NCBI GenBank assembly: GCA_022451865.1
Contig: JAKUNM010000012.1
Location: forward strand, 1 to 32,266
Source of the DNA: Dehalococcoidia bacterium
GTDB taxonomy: Bacteria; Chloroflexota; Dehalococcoidia; UBA2979
Direction of reading: 5' to 3'
DNA: 32,266 nucleotides
Below are positions 7,881 through 15,712 of this stretch, piece after piece. The first letter of the stretch is position 1. Each line of letters opens with the position of its first letter. The notes below the pieces were generated by a model. That model was not told the origin of the DNA. It did not search any database and was given only the letters and a program-made list of their open reading frames with translations. The position numbers and the translations under genes were made by a program.

Positions 7881-9078
7881 GGTATTTTTTCTCAATTATT
7901 TTACGTGTGCGTTCTAGCACAAAAGCCAATACGAAGAATAAAATTCCTGCTCCTATAAAAAGCAGCCCTGTTTGATCATATCTACTGAAAAGATCGAAAT
8001 ATCTAGTAAGTATAAAAATTCCAATAAAGATCAGTGGTCCGTTTATCCAGAATCCTCTATCTGTCAGAAGTCCAATCCAAATGGTTACTGCGCAGAGCAT
8101 AATGAAAAAGAACCAATAGCTAATTGTGAATATTTCCGTAGTAATATCATTGTGCAGCCAAGAAAATGTACCAATTAATGCGGTAAAAATTAATAGCAAT
8201 ATAAGCATTGAATATGTTGTCAGATATGGGTATGAAATTTCAGAGGGATTGATTCTATTTAGAAAGTGGTATTTTTTCTTGTTGAGCGAACTTGCTAATA
8301 AGAGAGCAAATATGAAAGCGGGCAGCAACAAAAATACGAGTAGATCTATTGTGGATAAAGTCTCTTCGATATCAAAATGTCTCAAAAAGCCTAAATAAAA
8401 AATACTAAAATATAGAGACACTCCACCTATTGTTTCGAATGGTAACGATAGATATGAAAAATTAATCAGACGATTTATTATCGAAATTATCAATAACCAA
8501 ACACTAAGACCTAAGATTATAAATACTAGTAATTCTTCTTCGACAGGCCAGATTGAATTTTCTTGTTGTGTCGAAAATATAAAGATCGTGATCAATAGAA
8601 CTGCTGATACAAATCCAAAAATTCTCGACATTAGAAAATAGGTTAGTAAAAACGTAACAAGAAATGTGAGCCAGAATCCCAGAAGCGAATCATCACTGAG
8701 GTTGTATTGTTGTCCAATTAATACCGTATTAGCAAAAAACATTCCTGAACCAGCTAAAATTAATCCGTTTCCAGTTTTTAGGAGCTGTCTTGATCTAAAA
8801 CGTAAGATGTATCCAGTGCTATAGAAAAAGACCATGAGCACTATTCCTGAAATGAGTTTTATTAAGCTAGGAATATTGTCCCAGTTAGCGGAAATTACGC
8901 TGATAATGCCTAAAACAACCATTGCTGCACCGAGTACCGATAATATCGGTATTAGGCGACGTGATATGTGTTTTTGTGTGTAATTTTCATTCAGAATTTC
9001 TGTTCTTTGATTTTCTGAGATTATGCCCTTACTAACCCATTCTTTAGAGTATTCGAATAATTCTTGGGCAAATGGCAT
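7870..9078 (-). CDS. DUF2157 multi-spanning membrane protein
   Basis: An N-terminal soluble stretch of about 35 residues (ELFEYSKEWVSKGIISENQRTEIL) matches the start of DUF2157 proteins (PF09925). About twelve hydrophobic segments follow, from LIPILSVLGAAMVVLGIISV to GLLFIGAGILFFVLAFVLE. It is immediately upstream of, and overlaps, the GDYXXLXY gene; the two families are habitual partners and probably form one membrane complex of unknown role. The gene begins 20 bases after the CoA-transferase stop on the same strand, so it may belong to the same transcript, although no functional link is evident. Confidence 0.85.
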   Translation of the reverse strand: MPFAQELFEYSKEWVSKGIISENQRTEILNENYTQKHISRRLIPILSVLGAAMVVLGIISVISANWDNIPSLIKLISGIVLMVFFYSTGYILRFRSRQLLKTGNGLILAGSGMFFANTVLIGQQYNLSDDSLLGFWLTFLVTFLLTYFLMSRIFGFVSAVLLITIFIFSTQQENSIWPVEEELLVFIILGLSVWLLIISIINRLINFSYLSLPFETIGGVSLYFSIFYLGFLRHFDIEETLSTIDLLVFLLLPAFIFALLLASSLNKKKYHFLNRINPSEISYPYLTTYSMLILLLIFTALIGTFSWLHNDITTEIFTISYWFFFIMLCAVTIWIGLLTDRGFWINGPLIFIGIFILTRYFDLFSRYDQTGLLFIGAGILFFVLAFVLERTRKIIEKKYHEN

Positions 9079-9098
9079 TGATACCTTCTTTCAAGTAA

Positions 9099-10376
9099 TC
9101 AATTAATAGTCCCGTTCGTACGTAATTTTTCTATTTGTTCTATTGAATAACCAGCATTCGATAGAATTGATTCCGTGTCACGCCCTAAAGGTGGTGATGC
9201 CAAATTAGCTCTTAAAGGCGTTTTACTCATCTTTAGTAATGGACCAACTTGTCGTTGTTCACCGCTTAGATCATGCGTGAGATGAATAATGCCATCATTT
9301 TGAATAACTTGTTCGTCATCAATTAAATCCTCTGGAAAATTTAATGCACCATTAGGGACACCATGTTCAGTAAAAATTTTTCCCCATTCTTTGGTGGTTT
9401 TACTTTGTACATGTTCTTCTATTTTCTGTACTTCTTCTCGAGCTGATGAAACCCAGCTACTATCTTGGGGATTGAACTCCGGATCTGCCATCCCTAGGAA
9501 GTTGGTACCAAGAGCAGCTCGCACTTTTGTCCATAATGAACTTGAAAGCGCTCCCACTGCGATTGCACCGTCACGCGTACTATAAGGACGATAATAGATA
9601 TTTCCTTCAGACAATTGTGATAAAGGATTATGTGCGTCAATTAATTCAGGGTAAGAAGCTCCTTTTTCTTGGAGTTGATGGACATTTTCCATTCGTTCGT
9701 ATTTTAAAGTATCTGCTGCGGGTAAATCCATGACATGACTGCCTTGGAATGCTAGGGCTGTCTGTAATAAATTACTCTCAATGAGTTGACCCTCTCCTGT
9801 TTTTTCGCGGTGATACAAAGCTGCACATACTCCCCAGGCAATCGCAATACCGGTACCATAATCAGCAATAGGTGTTGAAGCGATATTTTTTGGAGTTCCG
9901 GTTACTGCATCATATTTTCCTTCATTGACCATTAAGCCTGATAAAGCCTGTGCGATTATGTCGTAACCTGGTTTGTCAGAGTTTGGTCCTTTTCTTCCGA
10001 ATGCAGTGTTATCGACATAGATCAGATCTTTACGGAAATGTTGGAGTGTCTCATAGTCAATATTTAATTTTTTTGGTACATCAGGTCTATAATTAATAAT
10101 AACTACATCAATTTCAGGTATTAGTTTGTGGACTACCTCTTGTGCTTCTAGGTGTTGTAGATTAAGAACGAGAGAGTATTTACCGCGATTTAATGATTGA
10201 AAATACTTTCCTTCACCAGGAATAAATTGATTAAAAACTCGCCAAGCTTCTCCTTCCGGAGGTTCTACTTTAATTACTTCGGCACCCATATCTGCTAAAT
10301 TTTGACAAGCAAAAGGACCGGCGATGATTTGTGTGAACTCGAGTACACGTATTCCTGATAGCGGTCCTTCTGCCAT
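9099..10376 (-). CDS. Class III CoA transferase (CaiB/BaiF/Frc family)
   Basis: Family III CoA transferases move CoA between acyl-CoA and free acids through an aspartyl anhydride. The N-terminal signature GIRVLEFTQIIAGPFACQNLADMGAEVIKVEPP is clear. GYDIIAQALSGLM follows, and the likely catalytic Asp is in PIADYGTG, followed by REKTGEGQLIESNLLQTAL. The length of about 425 residues is normal. The ORF track starts at 10397; the ATG at 10376 has AAGGG five bases upstream and gives MAEGPLSGIRVLEF, the better start. The acid substrate is unknown. It is divergent from the ThDP decarboxylase genes across a gap containing a strong hairpin, which suggests shared regulation. Confidence 0.92.
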   Translation of the reverse strand: MAEGPLSGIRVLEFTQIIAGPFACQNLADMGAEVIKVEPPEGEAWRVFNQFIPGEGKYFQSLNRGKYSLVLNLQHLEAQEVVHKLIPEIDVVIINYRPDVPKKLNIDYETLQHFRKDLIYVDNTAFGRKGPNSDKPGYDIIAQALSGLMVNEGKYDAVTGTPKNIASTPIADYGTGIAIAWGVCAALYHREKTGEGQLIESNLLQTALAFQGSHVMDLPAADTLKYERMENVHQLQEKGASYPELIDAHNPLSQLSEGNIYYRPYSTRDGAIAVGALSSSLWTKVRAALGTNFLGMADPEFNPQDSSWVSSAREEVQKIEEHVQSKTTKEWGKIFTEHGVPNGALNFPEDLIDDEQVIQNDGIIHLTHDLSGEQRQVGPLLKMSKTPLRANLASPPLGRDTESILSNAGYSIEQIEKLRTNGTIN

Positions 10377-10410
10377 TTCTACCCTTTTTGATCTCATTAA
10401 TGGTTTTCTA

Positions 10411-10453
10411 AATGATACTCCAACAAGCTTAACCCTTGTAGAGTATCATTTTT
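10411..10453 (+). terminator. Long perfect hairpin with T-run in a divergent intergenic gap (terminator or attenuator-like)
   Basis: AATGATACTC (10411-10420) pairs perfectly with GAGTATCATT (10441-10450). Inside it ACAAG (10423-10427) pairs with CTTGT (10435-10439) around a seven-base loop. The plus-strand side runs into TTTTT, the form of an intrinsic terminator. No plus-strand gene lies upstream, so it is either a leader attenuator for the ThDP operon or an operator for the divergent pair. The T-run is weaker on the minus strand. Confidence 0.6.
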
Positions 10454-10490
10454 ACAGTTAGGTTAACCAATAATAATGATGGAGATACAA

Positions 10491-11000
10491 ATGATTTACG
10501 CAGAATCTATACCTGCTGAGCCATTCCTGAAGGCTATTCAATCGGTAGGTTTTACTGATGTGGTTGCTGTTCCAGATACACATCAGCGAAGTTTGATAGA
10601 TATTTTATCAAAACATGAAACCCCTCGCTTTATACAAGCAGCAACAGAAGATGAAGCTATTGCTATAGCTGCAGGACTTATTGTGGGAGGGCGTATCCCA
10701 CTTGTACAAATTCAGCATGCTGGACTTTATGCTTCGGTGAATCATTTACGAGGAATTGCTGAAGATGGAAGATTCCCTATGGTCTTGCTTATTGGCCTTT
10801 TGAGCCGTGATGCAGAATTACTTCCTCACGAGCATGGGGGATCGATGGTACGATTGGCACAACCATTACTCGATACATTTGATATTCCGCACTATCTGAT
10901 GGAAAAAGAAGACGATCTTAATTTTATTGAATTGGCTTATCAATCAGCTCTGGAACGAGAAGGTCCTGTTGCTTTATTGGTGGGTGTTGCAACTAGTTAG
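10491..11000 (+). CDS. ThDP-dependent 2-oxoacid decarboxylase, alpha subunit (sulfopyruvate/phosphonopyruvate decarboxylase-like, N-terminal half)
   Basis: This is the pyrimidine-binding (PYR) half of a ThDP enzyme, encoded separately as in ComD. The conserved Glu that activates ThDP is in ATEDEAIAIAAG. PDTHQRSLIDIL, VQIQHAGL and the late LLDTFDIPHY segment match the sulfopyruvate decarboxylase alpha family. The 169-residue length also fits ComD. Three ATGs are possible; 10491 is chosen as GGAG stands six bases upstream, whereas 10476 and 10479 have none. The beta gene follows after eight bases. The substrate could be sulfopyruvate, phosphonopyruvate or another 2-oxo acid. Confidence 0.85.
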   Translation: MIYAESIPAEPFLKAIQSVGFTDVVAVPDTHQRSLIDILSKHETPRFIQAATEDEAIAIAAGLIVGGRIPLVQIQHAGLYASVNHLRGIAEDGRFPMVLLIGLLSRDAELLPHEHGGSMVRLAQPLLDTFDIPHYLMEKEDDLNFIELAYQSALEREGPVALLVGVATS

Positions 11001-11008
11001 GTAACAAA

Positions 11009-11632
11009 ATGAGTGATACAAGACCCTCAAAGATATCCGTAGATGCTGCTCTTAATGTTTTGGATAAAAGACGTGAAGATCAAGTAGTTGTTTCTACAAT
11101 GACAGTAATGAAGCCATGGCGTGAAGAATTTGAATCAGATAGAGATTTGTTTTGTGTTGGATTTATGGGAGGTGCATCCACCTTTGGTTTAGGTGTCCAG
11201 TTAGCACGCCCTGATGTGCCTGTTTGGATTTTTGATGGTGATGGCTCTTTAGCAATGCAATTAGGCTCTCTTCTAACGATAGCTAATGCTGCACCAAGAA
11301 AATTTTTGCATATTGTTTTCCATAATGGAATTTATGCAACTAGTGGTGCACAGCCTGTTTTGGCTGAAGGTCGTATGTCATTTGCAGAAATGGCCAAAGG
11401 TGCAGGGTATGCAGAAGCAGTTCGTTTTGATGATATTGAATCTTTCGAATTAGCTCTGGACGATTTATTAGAAGTCGAAGGACCTGTCTTCGTTGAACTT
11501 CTTACAGAACCTACAGGTGAATCATTTAAATCACCTAATAATCCACCCGTGGTTCATCCTGAAGGAGAAAGAGCACTACCCTCGGCCCTTGCTAGTAGAT
11601 GGCCAATAGTCAATGAATCTTTGCAGGAATAG
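11009..11632 (+). CDS. ThDP-dependent 2-oxoacid decarboxylase, beta subunit (ComE-like, C-terminal half)
   Basis: This is the pyrophosphate-binding (PP) half of the same enzyme. The ThDP/Mg motif begins with GDGS in IFDGDGSLAMQLGSLLTIAN and ends with HNGIYATSG about 30 residues later. GFMGGASTFGLGVQLARP is the typical segment before it. The 207-residue length agrees with ComE-type beta subunits. Its start lies eight bases after the alpha stop, with a weak AGGT site, so expression is probably coupled and the product a heteromer. The C-terminal tail after PTGESFKSP is Pro-rich. The cluster lacks a sulfoacetaldehyde acetyltransferase (Xsc) within this window. Confidence 0.85.
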   Translation: MSDTRPSKISVDAALNVLDKRREDQVVVSTMTVMKPWREEFESDRDLFCVGFMGGASTFGLGVQLARPDVPVWIFDGDGSLAMQLGSLLTIANAAPRKFLHIVFHNGIYATSGAQPVLAEGRMSFAEMAKGAGYAEAVRFDDIESFELALDDLLEVEGPVFVELLTEPTGESFKSPNNPPVVHPEGERALPSALASRWPIVNESLQE

Positions 11633-11658
11633 CTAAGAATGTTCAATCTCAACTATGT

Positions 11659-12249
11659 CTAATTAACTTCGATTGTTGCTTTTTCTAAAAGAAGTCCTGA
11701 CTCAGCAGTTGGTTGTCCACTTTGTGATCCGTATGACTCTAATTGCTCAAGTGCCTCGAAACCATCAACAATTTCTCCAAAAATTGTATGTGCACCATCA
11801 AGCCAAGGTGGTTCTACAAATGTAAGGAAAAATTGACTACCGTCAGTTCGTGGACCTGCATTTGCCATGCTGAGCAATCCAGGACGATCATGTTTCACCG
11901 ATGGGTCAAATTCTCCAGCATATTGGTAGCCAGGACCACCTGTCCCGCTTCCTAATGGACAGCCGCCTTGTGCCATAAATCGTGTAATAACACGATGAAA
12001 GTTAAGGTCATCATAAAAGCCTAATAGAGTTAGATAAATTGTGCTTGTGACATGCATAGGAGCCACTTCAGGTAGAAGCTTAATTCGTATATCACCACAG
12101 TTAGTATTCAATTGCCAATAGTATGTATTTTCACTATCAAAAGTTGCTACAGGAGGTATGGTTAGAGTTGTTTTCCAATTGGATTGGTTTTTATCGATTC
12201 CTTGTGAAGCAATGAAATCATTGATTGTTGAAATTACCTGTTCTGACAT
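11659..12249 (-). CDS. Cyclophilin-type peptidyl-prolyl cis-trans isomerase
   Basis: The cyclophilin domain (about residues 45-195) catalyses cis-trans isomerisation of Xaa-Pro bonds. Catalytic and binding residues are present: the FHR Arg (R86), Gln in MAQGG (Q94), MANAGPRTDGSQFF (128-141), and PPWLDGAHTIFG with Trp149 at the cyclosporin-contact position. There is no signal peptide or lipobox, so it is cytoplasmic. An N-terminal extension of about 45 residues precedes the domain. A strong AAGGAGG site precedes the ATG. It is divergent from the thiolase-like gene and convergent with the ThDP beta gene. Confidence 0.95.
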   Translation of the reverse strand: MSEQVISTINDFIASQGIDKNQSNWKTTLTIPPVATFDSENTYYWQLNTNCGDIRIKLLPEVAPMHVTSTIYLTLLGFYDDLNFHRVITRFMAQGGCPLGSGTGGPGYQYAGEFDPSVKHDRPGLLSMANAGPRTDGSQFFLTFVEPPWLDGAHTIFGEIVDGFEALEQLESYGSQSGQPTAESGLLLEKATIEVN

Positions 12250-12387
12250 TATAAAAACCTCCTTGGTTCTCCGAATAATAATAAAAAATAATAATTCTTA
12301 AGGCTAATAGGTGAAAAATTTTCTCTGAAGGTATAAGTTTACCCTATATATATCGAATTAATGAATTTCGGTGGAAGTTAGGTTCTT

Positions 12388-13515
12388 ATGAGTATCCGTG
12401 GAAAAGCTGCCATAGTTGGGTTTTATGAAGTCCCAACTCGTAAAGAAATGCCAGATCGGACAACATTTGGTTTGTTAGCAGAGGTAGCTCGGGGGGCTAT
12501 TTTGGATGCTGGCTTAAAAAAAGATGATATTGATGGTCTTATTACTCCTGAACAATTTAATTCTCTCACTGTTGCCGAAGCTCTTGGTTTGCAACCTCGG
12601 TTTAACGTTTCTATGACTACACACGGTGCTAGTGGAGCTACTTCTATTGCTACTGCAGCAGAAGCTATTGCTGCAGGCGTAGTTGATTATGTACTTTGCG
12701 TTTTCGGTGAATCAAGGCCACGATCAAGTTCTCGATTACGTAGTGTTGCTGAAGCTCGTGATTCATTACCTCCTCGTAGCCGCACTACAGAATGGGAAGT
12801 TCCATATGGACCAGTAATTGCGATGAACGGTTGGTATGGCCTTATGAAGCAGCGTCATATGTTTGAGTACGGTACAACTCAAGAGCAGTTTGCAAAGATG
12901 GTAGTCGACCAGAGATTCAATGCTTCAAAAAATGTTAATGCAGTTTGGTATGAAGAACCCGTGACTATGGATGACGTACTTAATTCTCGCTTTACTAACG
13001 ACCCTTTACATTTATTAGAAAGCGTTATGCCTTGTTCAGGGGCGCATGCTGTGATTGTTACTTCTGCTGAACGTGCAAAGGCATTACCTAATCCCCCTGC
13101 GTACATTCTGGGAGTAGGAGGCCCGGCAACTCGTCATGATATTATTTGGCATGATGAAGATATGACTACTACTCCAGTAGTTGATTCTGCTCCAACAGCG
13201 TTGCAGATGGCTGAAATTAATATTAATGAAGTTGATCTTGCTCAGTTTTACGATTGTTATACCATTCTCGCAATGGCATGTTTAGAAGATGCTGGTATTG
13301 TTCAGAAAGGGGAAATTGGACCTTTCTATCAAGATACAGATACCACATTTAATGGGACTTTTCCCATTAATACAGATGGTGGGCAGATTGGTGCCGGGCA
13401 GACAGGTGGTACTGGTGGCGGTTTTCGCCATGTTGTCGAGGCTACAAGGCAAGTAATGGGTAGAGGTGGAATTCGCCAGGCTTCTAAAACAGATATATGT
13501 ATGGTGAATGGCTGA
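12388..13515 (+). CDS. Thiolase-superfamily protein lacking the catalytic Cys (SCP-x/Ltp2-like)
   Basis: The fold signature of the SCP2-type thiolase family is clear over 375 residues (AAIVGFYEVPTRK... at the N-terminus, GGQIGAGQTGGTGGGFRHVVEATRQ near the C-terminus). At the position where thiolases carry the nucleophilic Cys the sequence is HGASGATS (79-86), with Ala, and the C-terminal GHP motif is also absent. Condensation by the normal mechanism is therefore unlikely. Such Cys-less proteins paired with a DUF35 protein include the Ltp2 retro-aldolase that shortens steroid side chains. The DUF35 gene follows 86 bases downstream. The retro-aldol role is inferred; the CoA-ester substrate is unknown. 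Confidence 0.85.
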   Translation: MSIRGKAAIVGFYEVPTRKEMPDRTTFGLLAEVARGAILDAGLKKDDIDGLITPEQFNSLTVAEALGLQPRFNVSMTTHGASGATSIATAAEAIAAGVVDYVLCVFGESRPRSSSRLRSVAEARDSLPPRSRTTEWEVPYGPVIAMNGWYGLMKQRHMFEYGTTQEQFAKMVVDQRFNASKNVNAVWYEEPVTMDDVLNSRFTNDPLHLLESVMPCSGAHAVIVTSAERAKALPNPPAYILGVGGPATRHDIIWHDEDMTTTPVVDSAPTALQMAEININEVDLAQFYDCYTILAMACLEDAGIVQKGEIGPFYQDTDTTFNGTFPINTDGGQIGAGQTGGTGGGFRHVVEATRQVMGRGGIRQASKTDICMVNG

Positions 13516-13601
13516 GGAGGCTCTTCTAGCGTCATGTGTACGCTCGTCCTTGGTTCAAGTGCGACACTGTAAGAAAGAATAAGTGAAAGAAAGTTATTAA
13601 T

Positions 13602-14039
13602 ATGTCAGAAGAAACTACTCAATATAAAAAACCACTTCCTCGTCCACCAGAACCTGAATTGACAGCGCCATTTTGGGAAGCTGCAAAGCGTCATGAACTT
13701 ATACTTCCTCATTGTACACAGTGTGATAAATTTTTTTGGTATCCACGTGAGGCATGTCCTCGTTGTTTACAAAGTGATTGGTCATGGGTTGCTGCAAGTG
13801 GTAAAGCTAGACTTCATACGTATACAGTAGTACGTCAACCCGCTAATCCTGCTTTTGCAGAAGATGTTCCCTATGCTTTTGCTGTAATACAGCTCGCTGA
13901 AGATGTGCGAATGATGTCTAATATAGTTGAATGTGCTATTCCCGAAGACTTAGAAGTAAACATGCCTTTAGAGGTGGTTTTTGATGATATTGATAATGAT
14001 TGGACATTAGTAAAGTTTAGACCAGCCTCTGAAAACTAG
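13602..14039 (+). CDS. DUF35 / OB-fold Zn-ribbon protein, partner of the thiolase-like protein
   Basis: The N-terminal helix (PELTAPFWEAAKRHELILPHC) is followed by a rubredoxin-like zinc ribbon, C38xxC41 and C52xxC55. The OB-fold half then has ARLHTYTVVRQPANPAFAEDVPYAFAVIQL. The 145-residue length and the order helix, ribbon, OB fold are those of DUF35 (PF12172/PF01796). In known complexes DUF35 proteins hold the CoA substrate for thiolase-like partners, for example in archaeal thiolase/HMG-CoA synthase and in ChsH2-Ltp2. Its position directly after the Cys-less thiolase supports the same arrangement. It ends one base from the convergent HAD gene. Confidence 0.92.
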   Translation: MSEETTQYKKPLPRPPEPELTAPFWEAAKRHELILPHCTQCDKFFWYPREACPRCLQSDWSWVAASGKARLHTYTVVRQPANPAFAEDVPYAFAVIQLAEDVRMMSNIVECAIPEDLEVNMPLEVVFDDIDNDWTLVKFRPASEN

Positions 14040-14040
14040 T

Positions 14041-14400
14041 CTAATCGCCTAATCCATATTCCTTATAAAAACTTTCAATATCTCCTGTGATTGAGTGAAG
14101 AAATTCAAAATCTGCATCTTTGGCCATCATTGCATCTACATCTGTATCCCCAATATGTAAATAATGTTCAGCCTCGAACTTGGAGCGAACATCCAGTAAC
14201 TGTTGTTTGAGTACTGTAAATTGCATAGGGACATTGTGCTTTTCCCATAGATTTTGTTGATAACTAATGGGGCGATCTGAGCAACTACCAATTAAAAATC
14301 CCAATTCGTGTGCTTGACGTACTATATCTAAAGTTATTACTCCAGGAGGATCACCAACCTCTAAAGTACCGTCGATATCAAAGCTAATCAGCTTCACCAA
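14041..14400 (-). CDS. HAD-superfamily hydrolase-like protein
   Basis: HAD motif I is FDIDGTLEVGD near the N-terminus, motif II-like GSCSDRP follows, and HIGDTDVDAMMAKDADF is the motif IV metal site. A Lys for motif III (VLKQQLLDVRSKF) is plausible. At about 119 residues it is short, with only a minimal cap. The ORF track starts at a GTG (14433). AAGGAGA suggests a TTG start at 14400 or the GTG at 14397, each giving the expected KLISFDIDGTL N-terminus; this call is uncertain by a few codons. It follows the MFS and D-2-hydroxyacid dehydrogenase genes on the same strand. The substrate is unknown. Confidence 0.8.
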   Translation of the reverse strand: MVKLISFDIDGTLEVGDPPGVITLDIVRQAHELGFLIGSCSDRPISYQQNLWEKHNVPMQFTVLKQQLLDVRSKFEAEHYLHIGDTDVDAMMAKDADFEFLHSITGDIESFYKEYGLGD

Positions 14401-14448
14401 GATTTCATCTCCTTGTTCTTTATTCATAAACACTATTATTGGAAGCTC

Positions 14449-15657
14449 TTAGTCGCGACTTTTATCTCTATCAATTTTTAATTGTGACCGTTGCACACTG
14501 AAGACATATAACACAATTCCTAAAATAGGTAATATGCCGACAAGATAGAATCCAAATGAATATGATGTTGCATTCACGATAAAGCCGAGCAGTATTCCTC
14601 CGAACACTGCTCCTATATCCCACGCAAGAGTATAAGTCGCCATTGCTGATCCTCTTGATGAAGCAGGTGTGTTATCTATAATAATTGACATGATGGAGAC
14701 TTGTACTGATCCTAATGCGAATCCAGCTATAGCACCTGCCAAGAGCATTGTTATTTGAGATTCCGCACTTGCAAGTATGAAAAATGCAAGTGCTCCAGAT
14801 GATAAAGCTGGTAATATTACTTTTGTTCTTCCATACCGATCCCCCATAAATCCGCTGCTGAAACGAGAAATTAGTAAAGTAAATCCCCACACTGTGTAAA
14901 ATAACCCGGGGTTACCTAGTTCTCTCTCCAGTGAGAAAAGCGGAAGAAAAGCACCTGTTGCTCCCACAGTAGTCGTCATCATTACAAAAACAAGTGCAGG
15001 AAGTAATGCAGTTTTTGAGATCCACTCGCGTTTTTTCCAAGGAGTTTTGTTTTGTTTTGACAAAATTGGAGGATCTTTGTCGAGGACAAAAATTCCCGTA
15101 AATAAAGCCAATCCTGCAGCACATGCACCTAGTAGAAAAGAGATTTCATACGAACTATTGAGAGCAATTAGTACTGCTATGGGTGGGGTATAAAGTTGTG
15201 CAATTGCATTCCCCCCTTGGTAGGTGCCAATCCCTAATCCTCGCTGCTTTTCTGGGATATGACTTGCGACTATTGCTAAAAGTCCAGTAGTAAAAGCTCC
15301 CATAGCGATTCCATGTGTGATACGAAACGGGATCATTAACCATGGGTCCAAACTGAGCCCGTATCCAATAAAAGCGATAGTAGTAGCAACACCACCAATT
15401 TTTACCCATGTTTCGCGTTTACCGCTATCAACCCAAACTCCAATGAGTGGACGTGAAATCATACCAGCAAGCCCATGTACGCCGACCACTATCCCCACAA
15501 TCCAATCTGGCTGCATGGCTAGTGCACTAGGTATATTTACAATTGATAACGCATAGGATACAAAGTAAAAATGAATCGAAAGTGTTGCTAATGAAAACTG
15601 GATCGTTTTGATCGTTTCCGGAGTTTTTTTCGTGCACTGTTGTGTTTGATTAATCAT
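14449..15657 (-). CDS. Major facilitator superfamily transporter
   Basis: This 402-residue membrane protein has about twelve hydrophobic segments in two halves. MFS motif A appears as GVWVDSGKRETW in the first half and as GFMGDRYGRTKV in the second half. A charged cytoplasmic loop (PILSKQNKTPWKKREW) separates the halves. It sits 55 bases downstream of the D-2-hydroxyacid dehydrogenase and 48 bases upstream of the HAD gene, so it may import an organic acid for the dehydrogenase. The ribosome-binding site before the ATG is weak. The substrate is not deducible. Confidence 0.9.
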   Translation of the reverse strand: MINQTQQCTKKTPETIKTIQFSLATLSIHFYFVSYALSIVNIPSALAMQPDWIVGIVVGVHGLAGMISRPLIGVWVDSGKRETWVKIGGVATTIAFIGYGLSLDPWLMIPFRITHGIAMGAFTTGLLAIVASHIPEKQRGLGIGTYQGGNAIAQLYTPPIAVLIALNSSYEISFLLGACAAGLALFTGIFVLDKDPPILSKQNKTPWKKREWISKTALLPALVFVMMTTTVGATGAFLPLFSLERELGNPGLFYTVWGFTLLISRFSSGFMGDRYGRTKVILPALSSGALAFFILASAESQITMLLAGAIAGFALGSVQVSIMSIIIDNTPASSRGSAMATYTLAWDIGAVFGGILLGFIVNATSYSFGFYLVGILPILGIVLYVFSVQRSQLKIDRDKSRD

Positions 15658-15712
15658 TATTATCCGATCAATGACTAATCATTTTTTGAATAGATAGCAT
15701 CCTCAAAAAATA

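Noticed and set aside
13528-13544. Small AGCGT/ACGCT hairpin between the thiolase-like and DUF35 genes
   Set aside because: A five-pair stem with no T-run, too weak to call as a terminator or regulatory element.
15674-15690. AATGA-CTAA-TCATT followed by a T-run as a terminator
   Set aside because: The stem is only five AT-rich pairs, and no plus-strand gene precedes it.
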